In this document: piece after piece, positions 21,117 to 30,118 of the stretch
Position numbering within the stretch: position 1 is the first letter of the stretch
Layout of the letters: every line of letters begins with the position of its first letter
Assembly (NCBI GenBank): GCA_016946835.1
Contig: JACVTC010000178.1
Span: 68,501-132,500 of the forward strand
From: Neocallimastix lanati (nom. inval.)
Lineage: Eukaryota > Neocallimastigomycota > Neocallimastigomycetes > Neocallimastigales > Neocallimastigaceae
Direction: 5' to 3'
Length of the DNA stretch: 64,000 nucleotides
The notes under the pieces: model-generated
Databases searched by the model: none
The model's input: only the letters and a program-made list of their open reading frames with translations
What the model was told of the DNA's origin: nothing
Translations under genes and position numbers: made by a program

Positions 21117-24100
21117 TCAATTTCACATAATCTATACGGAACGATATTCTTTAAATGCACATTTCTTTCGGCTATTTCATTAGTAACTGGATCACAAAGC
21201 GTTACTGTGTTAAATTGTTTTTTAACTATTTTCATTGGTCCTAAGAAATAAGGATCAAGTTTTCTTCTGTTTATATATTTAACTAATACTAAGTCACCAG
21301 GTTTATATTCTGCTTTAAGTCTTTTAACTTGTTTTCTTCTATCTTCCCATATTTTATTGGCAGTTTGAATATTGTTTATGGCTTCTTTTATCCATTTATA
21401 ATGAGTAGTAAACCTTCTAATTAAAAATTCATCTTCACTTTCATAATTTTCCTTCTTGTCTAAGTTCAACATTAATTCAAATGGCTGAAGATCACGACGA
21501 CCATACAACAATTCAAAACTTGAAAATTTTGTTGTTTCATTTTTACAAGTACGTAAAGCCCATAACGCACTTGGTAATATTTCATCCCATATAGAAGTGT
21601 TTTTGTTGCATAATAATCTTAAGTATTTTCCAATTTCTTTATTGCGGTTTTCAACTTCACCATTTGACTCAGGATGATAAGTAGCAACAAATTGAACGAA
21701 AACGCCATATAAATCAAGAAATGCTTTTGTTTTATCGGAGCAGAATTGTGGACCATTATCAGTTACGATTACTTCAGGTATTCCAAATCGAGCAAAAATA
21801 TCAGATAAAAATTCAATTACATCATCGGATTCAATATTTTGTTTTGGTTTTGCTTCAACCCATTTTGTTAGATAATCAACTAAGACTAATATATATTTAT
21901 TTCCTTTCTTGGTTGTTGGGAGTGGGCCTATAATATCTAAACCAACTCTTGAAAACGGTAATCCTGGTTTAGTAGCAATGTCTTCTGTTTGATAGTTAAA
22001 TGACTGGGGTCTAAATAATTGGCATCTTTCACAGGTTTTTACAATATACTTAACATCAAGAATCATATTAGTCCAATAATAGTCACGTTTAAGTCTATTA
22101 TAGGTTTTAAATACACCTTCGTGACCAATTTTATGTGCTTTTAATATTAAATCAACTTTTTCGTCTTGATTCTTAATAACTTTTCTCAGTTTACCATCAT
22201 CTTTAAAATATTCTTCATTATTAATTACTATGAATTTGTCTTTATAACAAGAAAGTAAATTATTTGAATTATTTTCACCTATTTCACTTGTTATGGTACT
22301 TATAATTTTATTATGCTCAGTATGTAGTCTGGATAATGCATCTGCTATAACATTCTTTTTTCCTGGTTCATATAATACTTTAACTTTTAACATCGAAAGA
22401 AGTAAAACCCAACGTGTTTGCCTAGAATTATTGGTTTCTTTGTTTTTGAATAATCCTACTAATGGCTTGTGGTCTGTGTAAAGAAGTGTTTCATACTTAT
22501 TTCCAGCAATATAAGACTTAAATTTTGTAACACAGTAAGTCGCGGCTGTACCCTCAAGATCTGTTATTGCATAATTCTTCTCCGCCGGCTTTAAAGAGCG
22601 ACTTACAAAATGAATAGGTTTTTCAATGTTGTTTTCGTCTTTTTGAATGAGAACTCCTCCAATACCATCATAAGAAGCGTCAGTACGGATAATAAATTGT
22701 TTATCAAAATTAGGCATAGTTAAAATAGGAGCAGAAGCTAACTTAATTTTTAATTCATTGAAACTATCATCTTGTTCTTTATCCCATATAAATTTAACAC
22801 CTTTCTTACATAATTTGAACAATGGTTTAGCAATATTAGCAAAGTTGAATATAAACTTTCGATAATAGCCGACTGCACCAAGAAAGGACTGTAATTGAGT
22901 GATATTTCTTGGTGGAATCCATTCTAAAATAACTTGAATTTTTTCTTGTATAGGGGAAATTCCATTAATTGATAAAGTATGACCTAATAAATTGACTTTT
23001 TCTTTGAAGAAGTTGCATTTTTCTAAATTAATTTTTAAGTTATTTTCTTTAATGATGTTGAATACTTTATTGAGATCCTCTATATGTTGTTCAATAGAAG
23101 GAGAGAATACAACTAAATCATCAACGTAGACAAACATACAAATTCCAATAAGTGGTAGAAATATCCTATTCATTTCCCTTTGGAAGGTTCCGGGAGCATT
23201 ACATAATCCAAAAGGCATTACTCGAAACTGGTAATTGCCATACATAGTGGTGAAACTTGTTTTAGGTATATCGTCTTTATACATTGGAATCTGATGAAAA
23301 CCAGAAAATAAATTGATTGTAGTGAACACTTTAACCTCAGTTCCAATTGAAAATAATATTTCATCGATTAAAGGTAATGCGTAGGCATCTTTTATTGTGA
23401 CGGTGTTTAATTTCCTAAAGTCCACACACAATCTCCATTTCTTATTCTTTTTTAGTACTAATATAACTGGAGAGGACCAGGGAGAATTGGAAGGTTCAAT
23501 TAACTTGTTATTTATAAGTTTTTCTAATTCAACTTTAAGTGCTTTAGCTTGAACCCTAGAAAGCCTATAACATCGTTGTTTTATTGGTTTGGCATTATCT
23601 ACTAAATGAATTCTGTGTGGTAATAATTTTGTCGGTTGAAGTTCTTCAATTTTTGTTGCAAAAATAGTGGAAAATTCTTTTAATAATTTTCTAACCTTCT
23701 TTTTATTTTTATTGGGAATTTCAATTATAATGTTTTGTAGTAAAGTCGCCTTTTTATTTTCATCTTCATCAATTTTATTATTAACTTTGCTATCATTATT
23801 ATTATTTATAGTATTTAATTCTTCATTATGGTTTTCCAACAATTTATTATTATTTTCATCTTTATTTTCATTAATAAAGCAGTATAAATAAGAATTGTTA
23901 TTAATATCAGAATTAGATTTATCATCTGTATTTATTGATTCATCTTCTTCATCATCGTTAATAACATCTTCATTATTTTCTTTTCCAAGTTTTGTTAAAC
24001 ATTTCCATGAATTATTTTCTTTCATAAGACATAGAGAATTATTTATTGGGTTTATAAATAAATTATTATCTTTAAGTGTTCCATAACCAATTAAAATATC

Positions 24101-24916
24101 AAATAAATTATGTTTACTATCAATAACTCTAAAAATATCGTGTAAATTTAATTTTCCAATATTAACATTTAATAGATATATCTCTGTATACACATTTTCT
24201 TTTGATAAGACTTGGACAATATTATTTTTTACATATCCCACTGGTTTAATATTTCCTAGCTTGTTTAAGAATTGTTTGGTAACTATATTTATACTAGCAC
24301 CTGTATCTAGAAAAGCGATTCCTTTTACTTTATTAATTCGACATTCTGTTGTTGCTACATCATCTCTAGCCATTACTGATAAGATGATTTCTTCTGGAGT
24401 TTTCTTATTTATTGCAGGGCTTTTCAGCCTCAATGCTTTTATAAATTCCGCTCGTAATTTTGGACTAATATCTAATAATTGTGAAAATGTAATATTTGCA
24501 AATTTATTATTGAGATCATTTGTTATATCATATTTTGGTTGTCCATCCATTATCATAATGTGTTTTTCTATTTTATCAGTATTATTATTTTTTGTTTTTC
24601 TTTCTTCTAATTGTGTACTTGGTAATTTATTTTGTTTATTAATATTAGTTTCTTGAATAATATTTTCTGATTCTTCAATGATTTCTTTTTCTTTTTGTTT
24701 TTTAGCATTTTGTTTCGCTTTGTTGATAGATGATTGTGCTAAAACTGAAACATCAATTTCATTAAGTCTTTCAGTTTCAGTTGAATGTGTTGTAATAGGT
24801 AATATTGAAATATCATTCTCAGTTTGAATTTTATTACTATTGCTTTTATCAACATCAAAACTATCATTGGTATTATTGTATTCAATTGTTTGTAATTCAT
24901 CATTTTCTAATTCCAT
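21095..24916 (-). CDS. pol: Element 2 Pol: protease, reverse transcriptase, RNase H, integrase
   Basis: 1273 residues from the first ATG. The real frame opens further upstream, at the frameshift site 25087-25093. Domains: protease with DTGA at 204-207; RT about 430-640 with LCVDF, MPFGLCNAPGTF and YVDD at 597-600; RNase H about 740-865 (TDAS 745-748, TDH 814-816, ADALSR); integrase with HHCC (H928, H932, C962, C965) and D994, D1053, E1089 at the D-35-E spacing; then the GPY-type region (GDLVLVKYINRRKLDPYFLGP). The RT motif A reads TTINLFSGF: residue 535 is Asn where this family has the catalytic Asp (element 3 keeps TIDLFSGY). This should abolish polymerase activity. No other damage seen. Confidence 0.93.
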   Translation of the reverse strand: MELENDELQTIEYNNTNDSFDVDKSNSNKIQTENDISILPITTHSTETERLNEIDVSVLAQSSINKAKQNAKKQKEKEIIEESENIIQETNINKQNKLPSTQLEERKTKNNNTDKIEKHIMIMDGQPKYDITNDLNNKFANITFSQLLDISPKLRAEFIKALRLKSPAINKKTPEEIILSVMARDDVATTECRINKVKGIAFLDTGASINIVTKQFLNKLGNIKPVGYVKNNIVQVLSKENVYTEIYLLNVNIGKLNLHDIFRVIDSKHNLFDILIGYGTLKDNNLFINPINNSLCLMKENNSWKCLTKLGKENNEDVINDDEEDESINTDDKSNSDINNNSYLYCFINENKDENNNKLLENHNEELNTINNNNDSKVNNKIDEDENKKATLLQNIIIEIPNKNKKKVRKLLKEFSTIFATKIEELQPTKLLPHRIHLVDNAKPIKQRCYRLSRVQAKALKVELEKLINNKLIEPSNSPWSSPVILVLKKNKKWRLCVDFRKLNTVTIKDAYALPLIDEILFSIGTEVKVFTTINLFSGFHQIPMYKDDIPKTSFTTMYGNYQFRVMPFGLCNAPGTFQREMNRIFLPLIGICMFVYVDDLVVFSPSIEQHIEDLNKVFNIIKENNLKINLEKCNFFKEKVNLLGHTLSINGISPIQEKIQVILEWIPPRNITQLQSFLGAVGYYRKFIFNFANIAKPLFKLCKKGVKFIWDKEQDDSFNELKIKLASAPILTMPNFDKQFIIRTDASYDGIGGVLIQKDENNIEKPIHFVSRSLKPAEKNYAITDLEGTAATYCVTKFKSYIAGNKYETLLYTDHKPLVGLFKNKETNNSRQTRWVLLLSMLKVKVLYEPGKKNVIADALSRLHTEHNKIISTITSEIGENNSNNLLSCYKDKFIVINNEEYFKDDGKLRKVIKNQDEKVDLILKAHKIGHEGVFKTYNRLKRDYYWTNMILDVKYIVKTCERCQLFRPQSFNYQTEDIATKPGLPFSRVGLDIIGPLPTTKKGNKYILVLVDYLTKWVEAKPKQNIESDDVIEFLSDIFARFGIPEVIVTDNGPQFCSDKTKAFLDLYGVFVQFVATYHPESNGEVENRNKEIGKYLRLLCNKNTSIWDEILPSALWALRTCKNETTKFSSFELLYGRRDLQPFELMLNLDKKENYESEDEFLIRRFTTHYKWIKEAINNIQTANKIWEDRRKQVKRLKAEYKPGDLVLVKYINRRKLDPYFLGPMKIVKKQFNTVTLCDPVTNEIAERNVHLKNIVPYRLCEIETSRDEV

Positions 24917-25060
24917 TTTTTCAACTTCATTATTATGATTATTCTTTGTATTTATAGTTTTATTTGTTTTTGTTTTAGTCTTACTATAAGGCTTTTCTTT
25001 ATTTGTTTTCTTATTATTTCTTACGGCAACAGCAACAACTTCATTTTTGGTTTGATTGTT

Positions 25061-25093
25061 GGAAGTTTTCCTTCTTCCATTTAAAAGTTTAAA
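25061..25093 (-). promoter_or_regulatory. -1 ribosomal frameshift signal between gag and pol, element 2
   Basis: In the gag frame the minus strand reads TC[T TTA AAC] TTT TAA: the slippery heptamer TTTAAAC (25087-25093) sits one codon before the gag stop. A -1 slip continues as CTT TTA AAT GGA and is open straight into the pol frame. Seven to eight bases downstream is the hairpin GGAAG-AAGGAAAA-CTTCC (25061-25078). The layout is the textbook -1 signal: heptamer, short spacer, stem-loop. Element 3 has the same arrangement. Confidence 0.8.
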
Positions 25094-26043
25094 GATTCAT
25101 TATTATTCTTTTCTTCCATTTCTGCAAGTTGTTTGAAAGAGTAAGGACAATGATTGTAATAATGACCCTTTTGACCGCATCTATAGCATGTTTTTTGATT
25201 ATTATAAGTTAATTTCGTTTCATTAATATTATTATTATTAGAAAAGTTTGATTCTTTTCTTGTAATTGGATTATTGTTTGTATAATTATTGACTTTATCA
25301 TTATTAAAATGAATTCTATTATAATTTTTTTGAAAGTCAGCATTTCCTTTGTAATATCTTTGATTAAAATTATTTTTCTTGATGTAACTTTGTCTTCCGT
25401 TAAAAGTGGAATTATAATTTATTGTTTTGGTTTGTCTGTAAGGATTAACTGTGTAATTATTATTGTTGTAATAAAATGGATGATTATTATATAACGTTGT
25501 CATTATAACTTCATTATTGTTATTTCTTCTTTCTTCAGCTCTTTCTGCAAGTTCAGCTTCTTCAAATGCATCTTCTAAATCCAAACATCTTTGTGTAATT
25601 ACTTGTGATCTTGCGTAGGGTCTATAAATAATTGATTCTTCATAATCTTCTACTGTAATAAATGTTTGGTAAAACTTTGGGAGATTATTATACAATTTTT
25701 TATATCTCCAATTGAAATTTCTTATGCTTTCTCCTTTCTGAATTCTTAACTTTTGAAGCCGTTTGCATTTTTCTTGTGGTGTTATGTCTAAAGCCTTCTC
25801 AATTGCGTCCTTAATTTCTTGAATTGTTGGATAATTTTGAACACCATCTTCAATTGTATATAAGTCTTGTATTATTCCCCTTAATTTTCCTTCAACGCAC
25901 TCCATTGCCCAGGAGTGTATACTCATTGGATTAGTAATATTGGCTAGAGACATGATTCTTGTGAATTCGTCACACCAAGAATCAATATCTCTATCGTATT
26001 CATTAAGACGGGGAAGCAAACTTTCTAGTTCTAATATTTTCAT
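25081..26043 (-). CDS. gag: Element 2 Gag (capsid/nucleocapsid)
   Basis: 320 residues. Residues 1-175 form the capsid-like part (ESLLPRLNEYDRDIDSWCDEF, SIRNFNWRYKKLYNNLP, and DLEDAFEEAELAE). An Asn/Tyr-rich basic linker leads to one CCHC zinc knuckle at 286-299 (CYRCGQKGHYYNHC) for RNA binding, followed by PYSFKQLAEMEEK, almost the same as in element 3. Gag assembles the retrotransposon particle. Its 3' end overlaps the -1 frameshift signal, so most translation would stop here and a fraction would continue into pol. Confidence 0.9.
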   Translation of the reverse strand: MKILELESLLPRLNEYDRDIDSWCDEFTRIMSLANITNPMSIHSWAMECVEGKLRGIIQDLYTIEDGVQNYPTIQEIKDAIEKALDITPQEKCKRLQKLRIQKGESIRNFNWRYKKLYNNLPKFYQTFITVEDYEESIIYRPYARSQVITQRCLDLEDAFEEAELAERAEERRNNNNEVIMTTLYNNHPFYYNNNNYTVNPYRQTKTINYNSTFNGRQSYIKKNNFNQRYYKGNADFQKNYNRIHFNNDKVNNYTNNNPITRKESNFSNNNNINETKLTYNNQKTCYRCGQKGHYYNHCPYSFKQLAEMEEKNNNESLNF

Positions 26044-26912
26044 TTTAATAAGATTGAATATATCGATGGATGGATTGATAAGTGGATAAGTTTTTGTTGT
26101 TTTGTTAATTATAAGATTATTTTTTATTTCCTATAAATTTTTTTTTTTTTATTATTTTTTACCTGAACTTATTGAATTAACTTTTTAATGGATGACTAAT
26201 TAGAAGTATTGATAATTTTTTTTTTTTTATAAATAATATAAAGTGAAAATTTCTTGATTATGAATTTAAATATAGAATGATGATTATTTTTGGATTAAAC
26301 TGATACTGAAGTAAAATTGAATAAATTGAAATTAAAAATGTGTAAGTGAAAAATTTTATTTATTTATTGAATTGATTAATTATTTGATGTATTGAAAATT
26401 AAAACTTTTATTTTTATATTCTTATAAAGATTTGTAAGGTGGACCTTATACCTTCGGTGATATAAGTTCATTATTGTTCCAGTGCTCGATCTTGTCCAAA
26501 AACCCTGACAACACTCGGATAGTTGATAAACTACGGAAAGTGCCGTGGGGAGTATAATTATTACTTTGGGACGTATTCACGCACTCACGAGATCGACTAA
26601 AAACCTTAATTAGTAAAAAATTGGAATCACCCTAATTCTTTACTAATTAATTTTCAACCGGTTTACACACTGTATATAAATCTTTATAATTTTTGGTTTT
26701 AATTTTTCTTTTGAATGAAAATAATAAATATACTTTTTATCAGTATTTAATAATCTTATTTTTATACTATATACTATTTATTTAAATTTAATTATAAAAT
26801 TTAAACTTTCCAATATCAAAATTAACAAAAATTTTACTTCAATTTAATTATTTAATTCCCTATTTACCTACTAACTATTTTCAATAATTTATTACTAATT
26901 TATTTATTTATT

Positions 26913-26946
<34 letters not shown>

Positions 26947-27087
26947 TTATTACCAATAATTTTATTAATAAAATTTCCAAATTAAATTTATAATCCAAAA
27001 TTTTATATTTTATATATATATATTTATATTTTTTATTATTATTTCCAATAATTTTATAATAAAATTTCCAACTTTAAATTATAATCC

Positions 27088-27118
<31 letters not shown>

Positions 27119-27152
27119 GTCAATTTTCTAACTATTCTATTGGCTAAATTTT

Positions 27153-27189
<37 letters not shown>

Positions 27190-27217
27190 TAATTATTCTA
27201 TTGGCTAAATTTCAAAA

Positions 27218-27250
<33 letters not shown>

Positions 27251-27341
27251 CTACAACTTTATTATTTATCTAATATTTTTAATTACTATTTTCATATTAT
27301 TTTTTTTTATCTTCAGGTCCTGCATAGCTCGCCAAGATTTA
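26044..27341 (-). other. Leader of element 2 with candidate primer-binding site
   Basis: No reading frame. Contents: a GC-richer block at 26420-26660 and several T-runs (about 26918-26944, 27089-27118, 27157-27187, 27222-27250). Seven bases inside the 5' LTR edge the minus strand reads TGGCGAGCTATGCAGGACC (about 27316-27334), which has the TGG start expected of a tRNA primer-binding site. I cannot name the tRNA. Confidence 0.6.
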
Positions 27342-28173
27342 TGGTACAGAATTGAAGATTATTAAAAAAAAAAATAATATATTCTAATAATTAAAAATTT
27401 AATTTTTCACTAACAAAATAAATATTATTTTAACTATTCTAATATAAATAACCTAAATAAATATTTTAATAAAATTTATCTCTAAATTAAAACTAAATTA
27501 CCAAAACAAACTAAATATTTAAACTAACCAAAATTATTTTTATCTTTAACTATAATAAAACACAAAAACAAAACTAATCAATTTAACTAGAGAACAATTT
27601 AATTTTATATAATTATTTATTTAATTATTTATTACTAATACTAAATATTTACTATTTCATTCTCGAAAAATTAAAAGAAAAATATAAAAATAAAGTTGAA
27701 AGAAGAGGAAGAACTAAAGTATTGTTTTACTTTGTTCTTTTTATATCATTAAAACATTTATTTGATTGGAGTAAAAATAAAAATAAAAATATAAAATATA
27801 ATAAAAATATAATAACAAAAATATAATAATTTTATAATAATAAAATATAATAAAATATAATTTTAATATAATATTTAATATAAGATAATAATAAAAATAT
27901 AATAAAGTATAATAAAAATTTTATAATAAAAATATAAAATAATAATAAATATAATTTTAATTATTTATAATAAAATATCTAATTGTTTACTATTACAATA
28001 TTAAATAAATACAATTAATACATTATTTTAAATAATTTAATTATTTATACATTATTTAATTTCCTTATTATATATTTTAATACTTTAGTATTTATTCTTA
28101 TTTATTTATTAATTAATCTTAATAGTTTATTTAATTTTTTATTTATTTTTTATTTATTATTTGTATCGTAACA
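27342..28173 (-). repeat. 5' LTR of element 2
   Basis: 832 bp; same ends and sequence as 20247-21077. It abuts the target duplication shared with element 3: only five bases (ATCAG, 28174-28178) separate the two elements. Confidence 0.93.
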
Positions 28174-28178
28174 ATCAG

Positions 28179-28726
28179 TGATACGTTATTTCTATAAGTA
28201 TCAATGTTTTTGTGGTTAGCAAGATTGTATTAAATAAAAATATATTCTAATATAAAAATATATAATTACAATACACGTTAATATTAAAACAAAATATAAA
28301 AAAAATTATAGTTTTGTCGTTTTATTTATTTATTTAAATTATTTATGTCGTAATACAAATTTTATAATAAAATGTTATTAAAGATCTTATTAATTATTTA
28401 TTTCTAACTAACTTATTACTATTAAAATTTTTGATAAATAAATATATTCCCCAAATATATTTATTTTAACCAATTTTATCTCTATTTTTTTTTTTAAATA
28501 AAAAAACCTCCCTCTTCTTTAAAGAATTATAATAATTTTTCTTTTATATTTCTAATTTCTAATTTACTATAAATTAAATCCTATTGGCTATTAACTAATT
28601 AAATAAATTTAATAATTTTTATATTACTATTTATTATTATAATATACATATATAATTTAACTAATTATTTATTATATTTAATTTTATTTCTTGATAATAT
28701 TCTCTTTTTATTTAAATACTGCATCA
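28179..28726 (-). repeat. 3' LTR of element 3
   Basis: 548 bp; in the element's orientation it starts TGATGCAG and ends CGTATCA. It matches the 5' copy along its length. Confidence 0.93.
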
Positions 28727-28765
28727 AGACGCCCCCGCTTAGCCTAGACTTCGTCCCTTGAAGTC
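28727..28765 (-). promoter_or_regulatory. Element 3 polypurine tract and conserved hairpin
   Basis: Next to the LTR the minus strand reads AGCGGGGGCGTCT, a G-rich tract. Twenty bases from the LTR is GACTTC-GTCCCTT-GAAGTC (28747-28765), identical to element 2 at 21098-21116. Here the element's coding region ended long before, at 30119, so conservation of this 19-mer cannot be due to the protein it encodes in element 2. Confidence 0.65.
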
Positions 28766-28769
28766 CTAA

Positions 28770-28811
<42 letters not shown>

Positions 28812-28834
28812 CCATTTAAATTTGCTAGTTTGTT

Positions 28835-28881
<47 letters not shown>

Positions 28882-28992
28882 AATTAAATCTTTGTTCAAA
28901 AAAAAATTTTATATGAATTATTATTATTTTATTGGTCAATTATTACTTCATTGAACATGTGAAGTTTATCAATGTAAATGTCTTATTCATGG

Positions 28993-29041
<49 letters not shown>

Positions 29042-29787
29042 TTAGGTATGTATATTATGTTATTATTATTATTATTATTATTATTATAATATATTTAAAT
29101 TGATGATTACATATTTAAATTGATAATTACATTCAATTATTATTTTTATTAATTGATTTAATTTCATTGTTACCATTTGTTATATAAATATATATATATT
29201 TGGAAATATCGTATAATTAGAATTTATAACGTCAAATTTCTTTGTCAAATCTCATTATGTTCACATTATTTTCTTTTCGCCATGTATTTTTTTAATTATC
29301 ATTAATATGTATTATAATCATTATTATCCAAATAAAATTATAATTAAAAAAAATAAAATAATCTTTTGAATCAATGTCTTAATTTAGTGTTGAACCTATG
29401 GTTTTAAAATATATACTATTATTATTTTTGTATATTATTATATTATTATATCTATCTATAACATTCATATTATTTTATATTATAATACTATCTATTTTGT
29501 TATTTTAGTTAATAATATATATTATTATACTATCTTTTTGTTATTTCATCTATATTTTATTATTTTACTCAATATATAATATTTATATTATTATACTATC
29601 TATTTGTTATATTATCAATATTTTATTATTTTACTCAATATATAATATTTATATTATTATACTATCTATTACGTTATATTGTCTATATTATAGTTAATTA
29701 TACTATCTATACTATCTATGTTTATATATTTTATTATTATATCTAATATAATCAGTTCTTATATATAATTATTATTATTATTATTAT

Positions 29788-29851
<64 letters not shown>

Positions 29852-29883
29852 TTTTATATATTTTTTTTTTTTTTTTTTTTTTT

Positions 29884-29932
<49 letters not shown>

Positions 29933-30045
29933 AGATAAAATTTATCAAATGTTAAGTAATGAATAAAATAAATTTCAAAATTATAAGTTTTAAATTCAGA
30001 TTTTGAAATTTCAATTTTGAGGTTTTGAAGTTTCAATATAATTTA

Positions 30046-30080
<35 letters not shown>

Positions 30081-30118
30081 TGTTAATTTTTTTTTTTTTT
30101 GTATATATATATGTATCC
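28766..30118. repeat. Simple-sequence expansion inside element 3
   Basis: No gene. It consists of a TA run (28780-28807), T-runs at about 28838-28875 and 28997-29039, a diverged ATT/TATTA-rich part with repeated CTATCTAT motifs (29400-29760), an almost unbroken T tract at about 29790-29930, and ATT triplets (30045-30078). Element 2 has no counterpart: its pol runs directly into the conserved hairpin. Confidence 0.8.

Larger units (their letters stand above)
20247..28173 (-). mobile_element. Element 2: complete Ty3/gypsy retrotransposon
   Basis: Direct LTRs of 831 and 832 bp appear identical apart from the length of one A-run, so the insertion is young. Order on the minus strand: 5' LTR (27342-28173), leader, gag (26043-25081), pol (to 21095), hairpin and purine tract, 3' LTR (20247-21077). 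The flanks ATCA (20243-20246) and ATCA (28174-28177) are a 4-bp target duplication. Gag and pol are joined by a -1 frameshift signal. It has no chromodomain. RT motif A has Asn in place of the catalytic Asp, so this copy is probably unable to reverse-transcribe by itself. Confidence 0.92.

Noticed and set aside
29854-30036. Minus-strand Lys-rich frame
   Set aside because: Translation of poly-T/poly-A; not coding.
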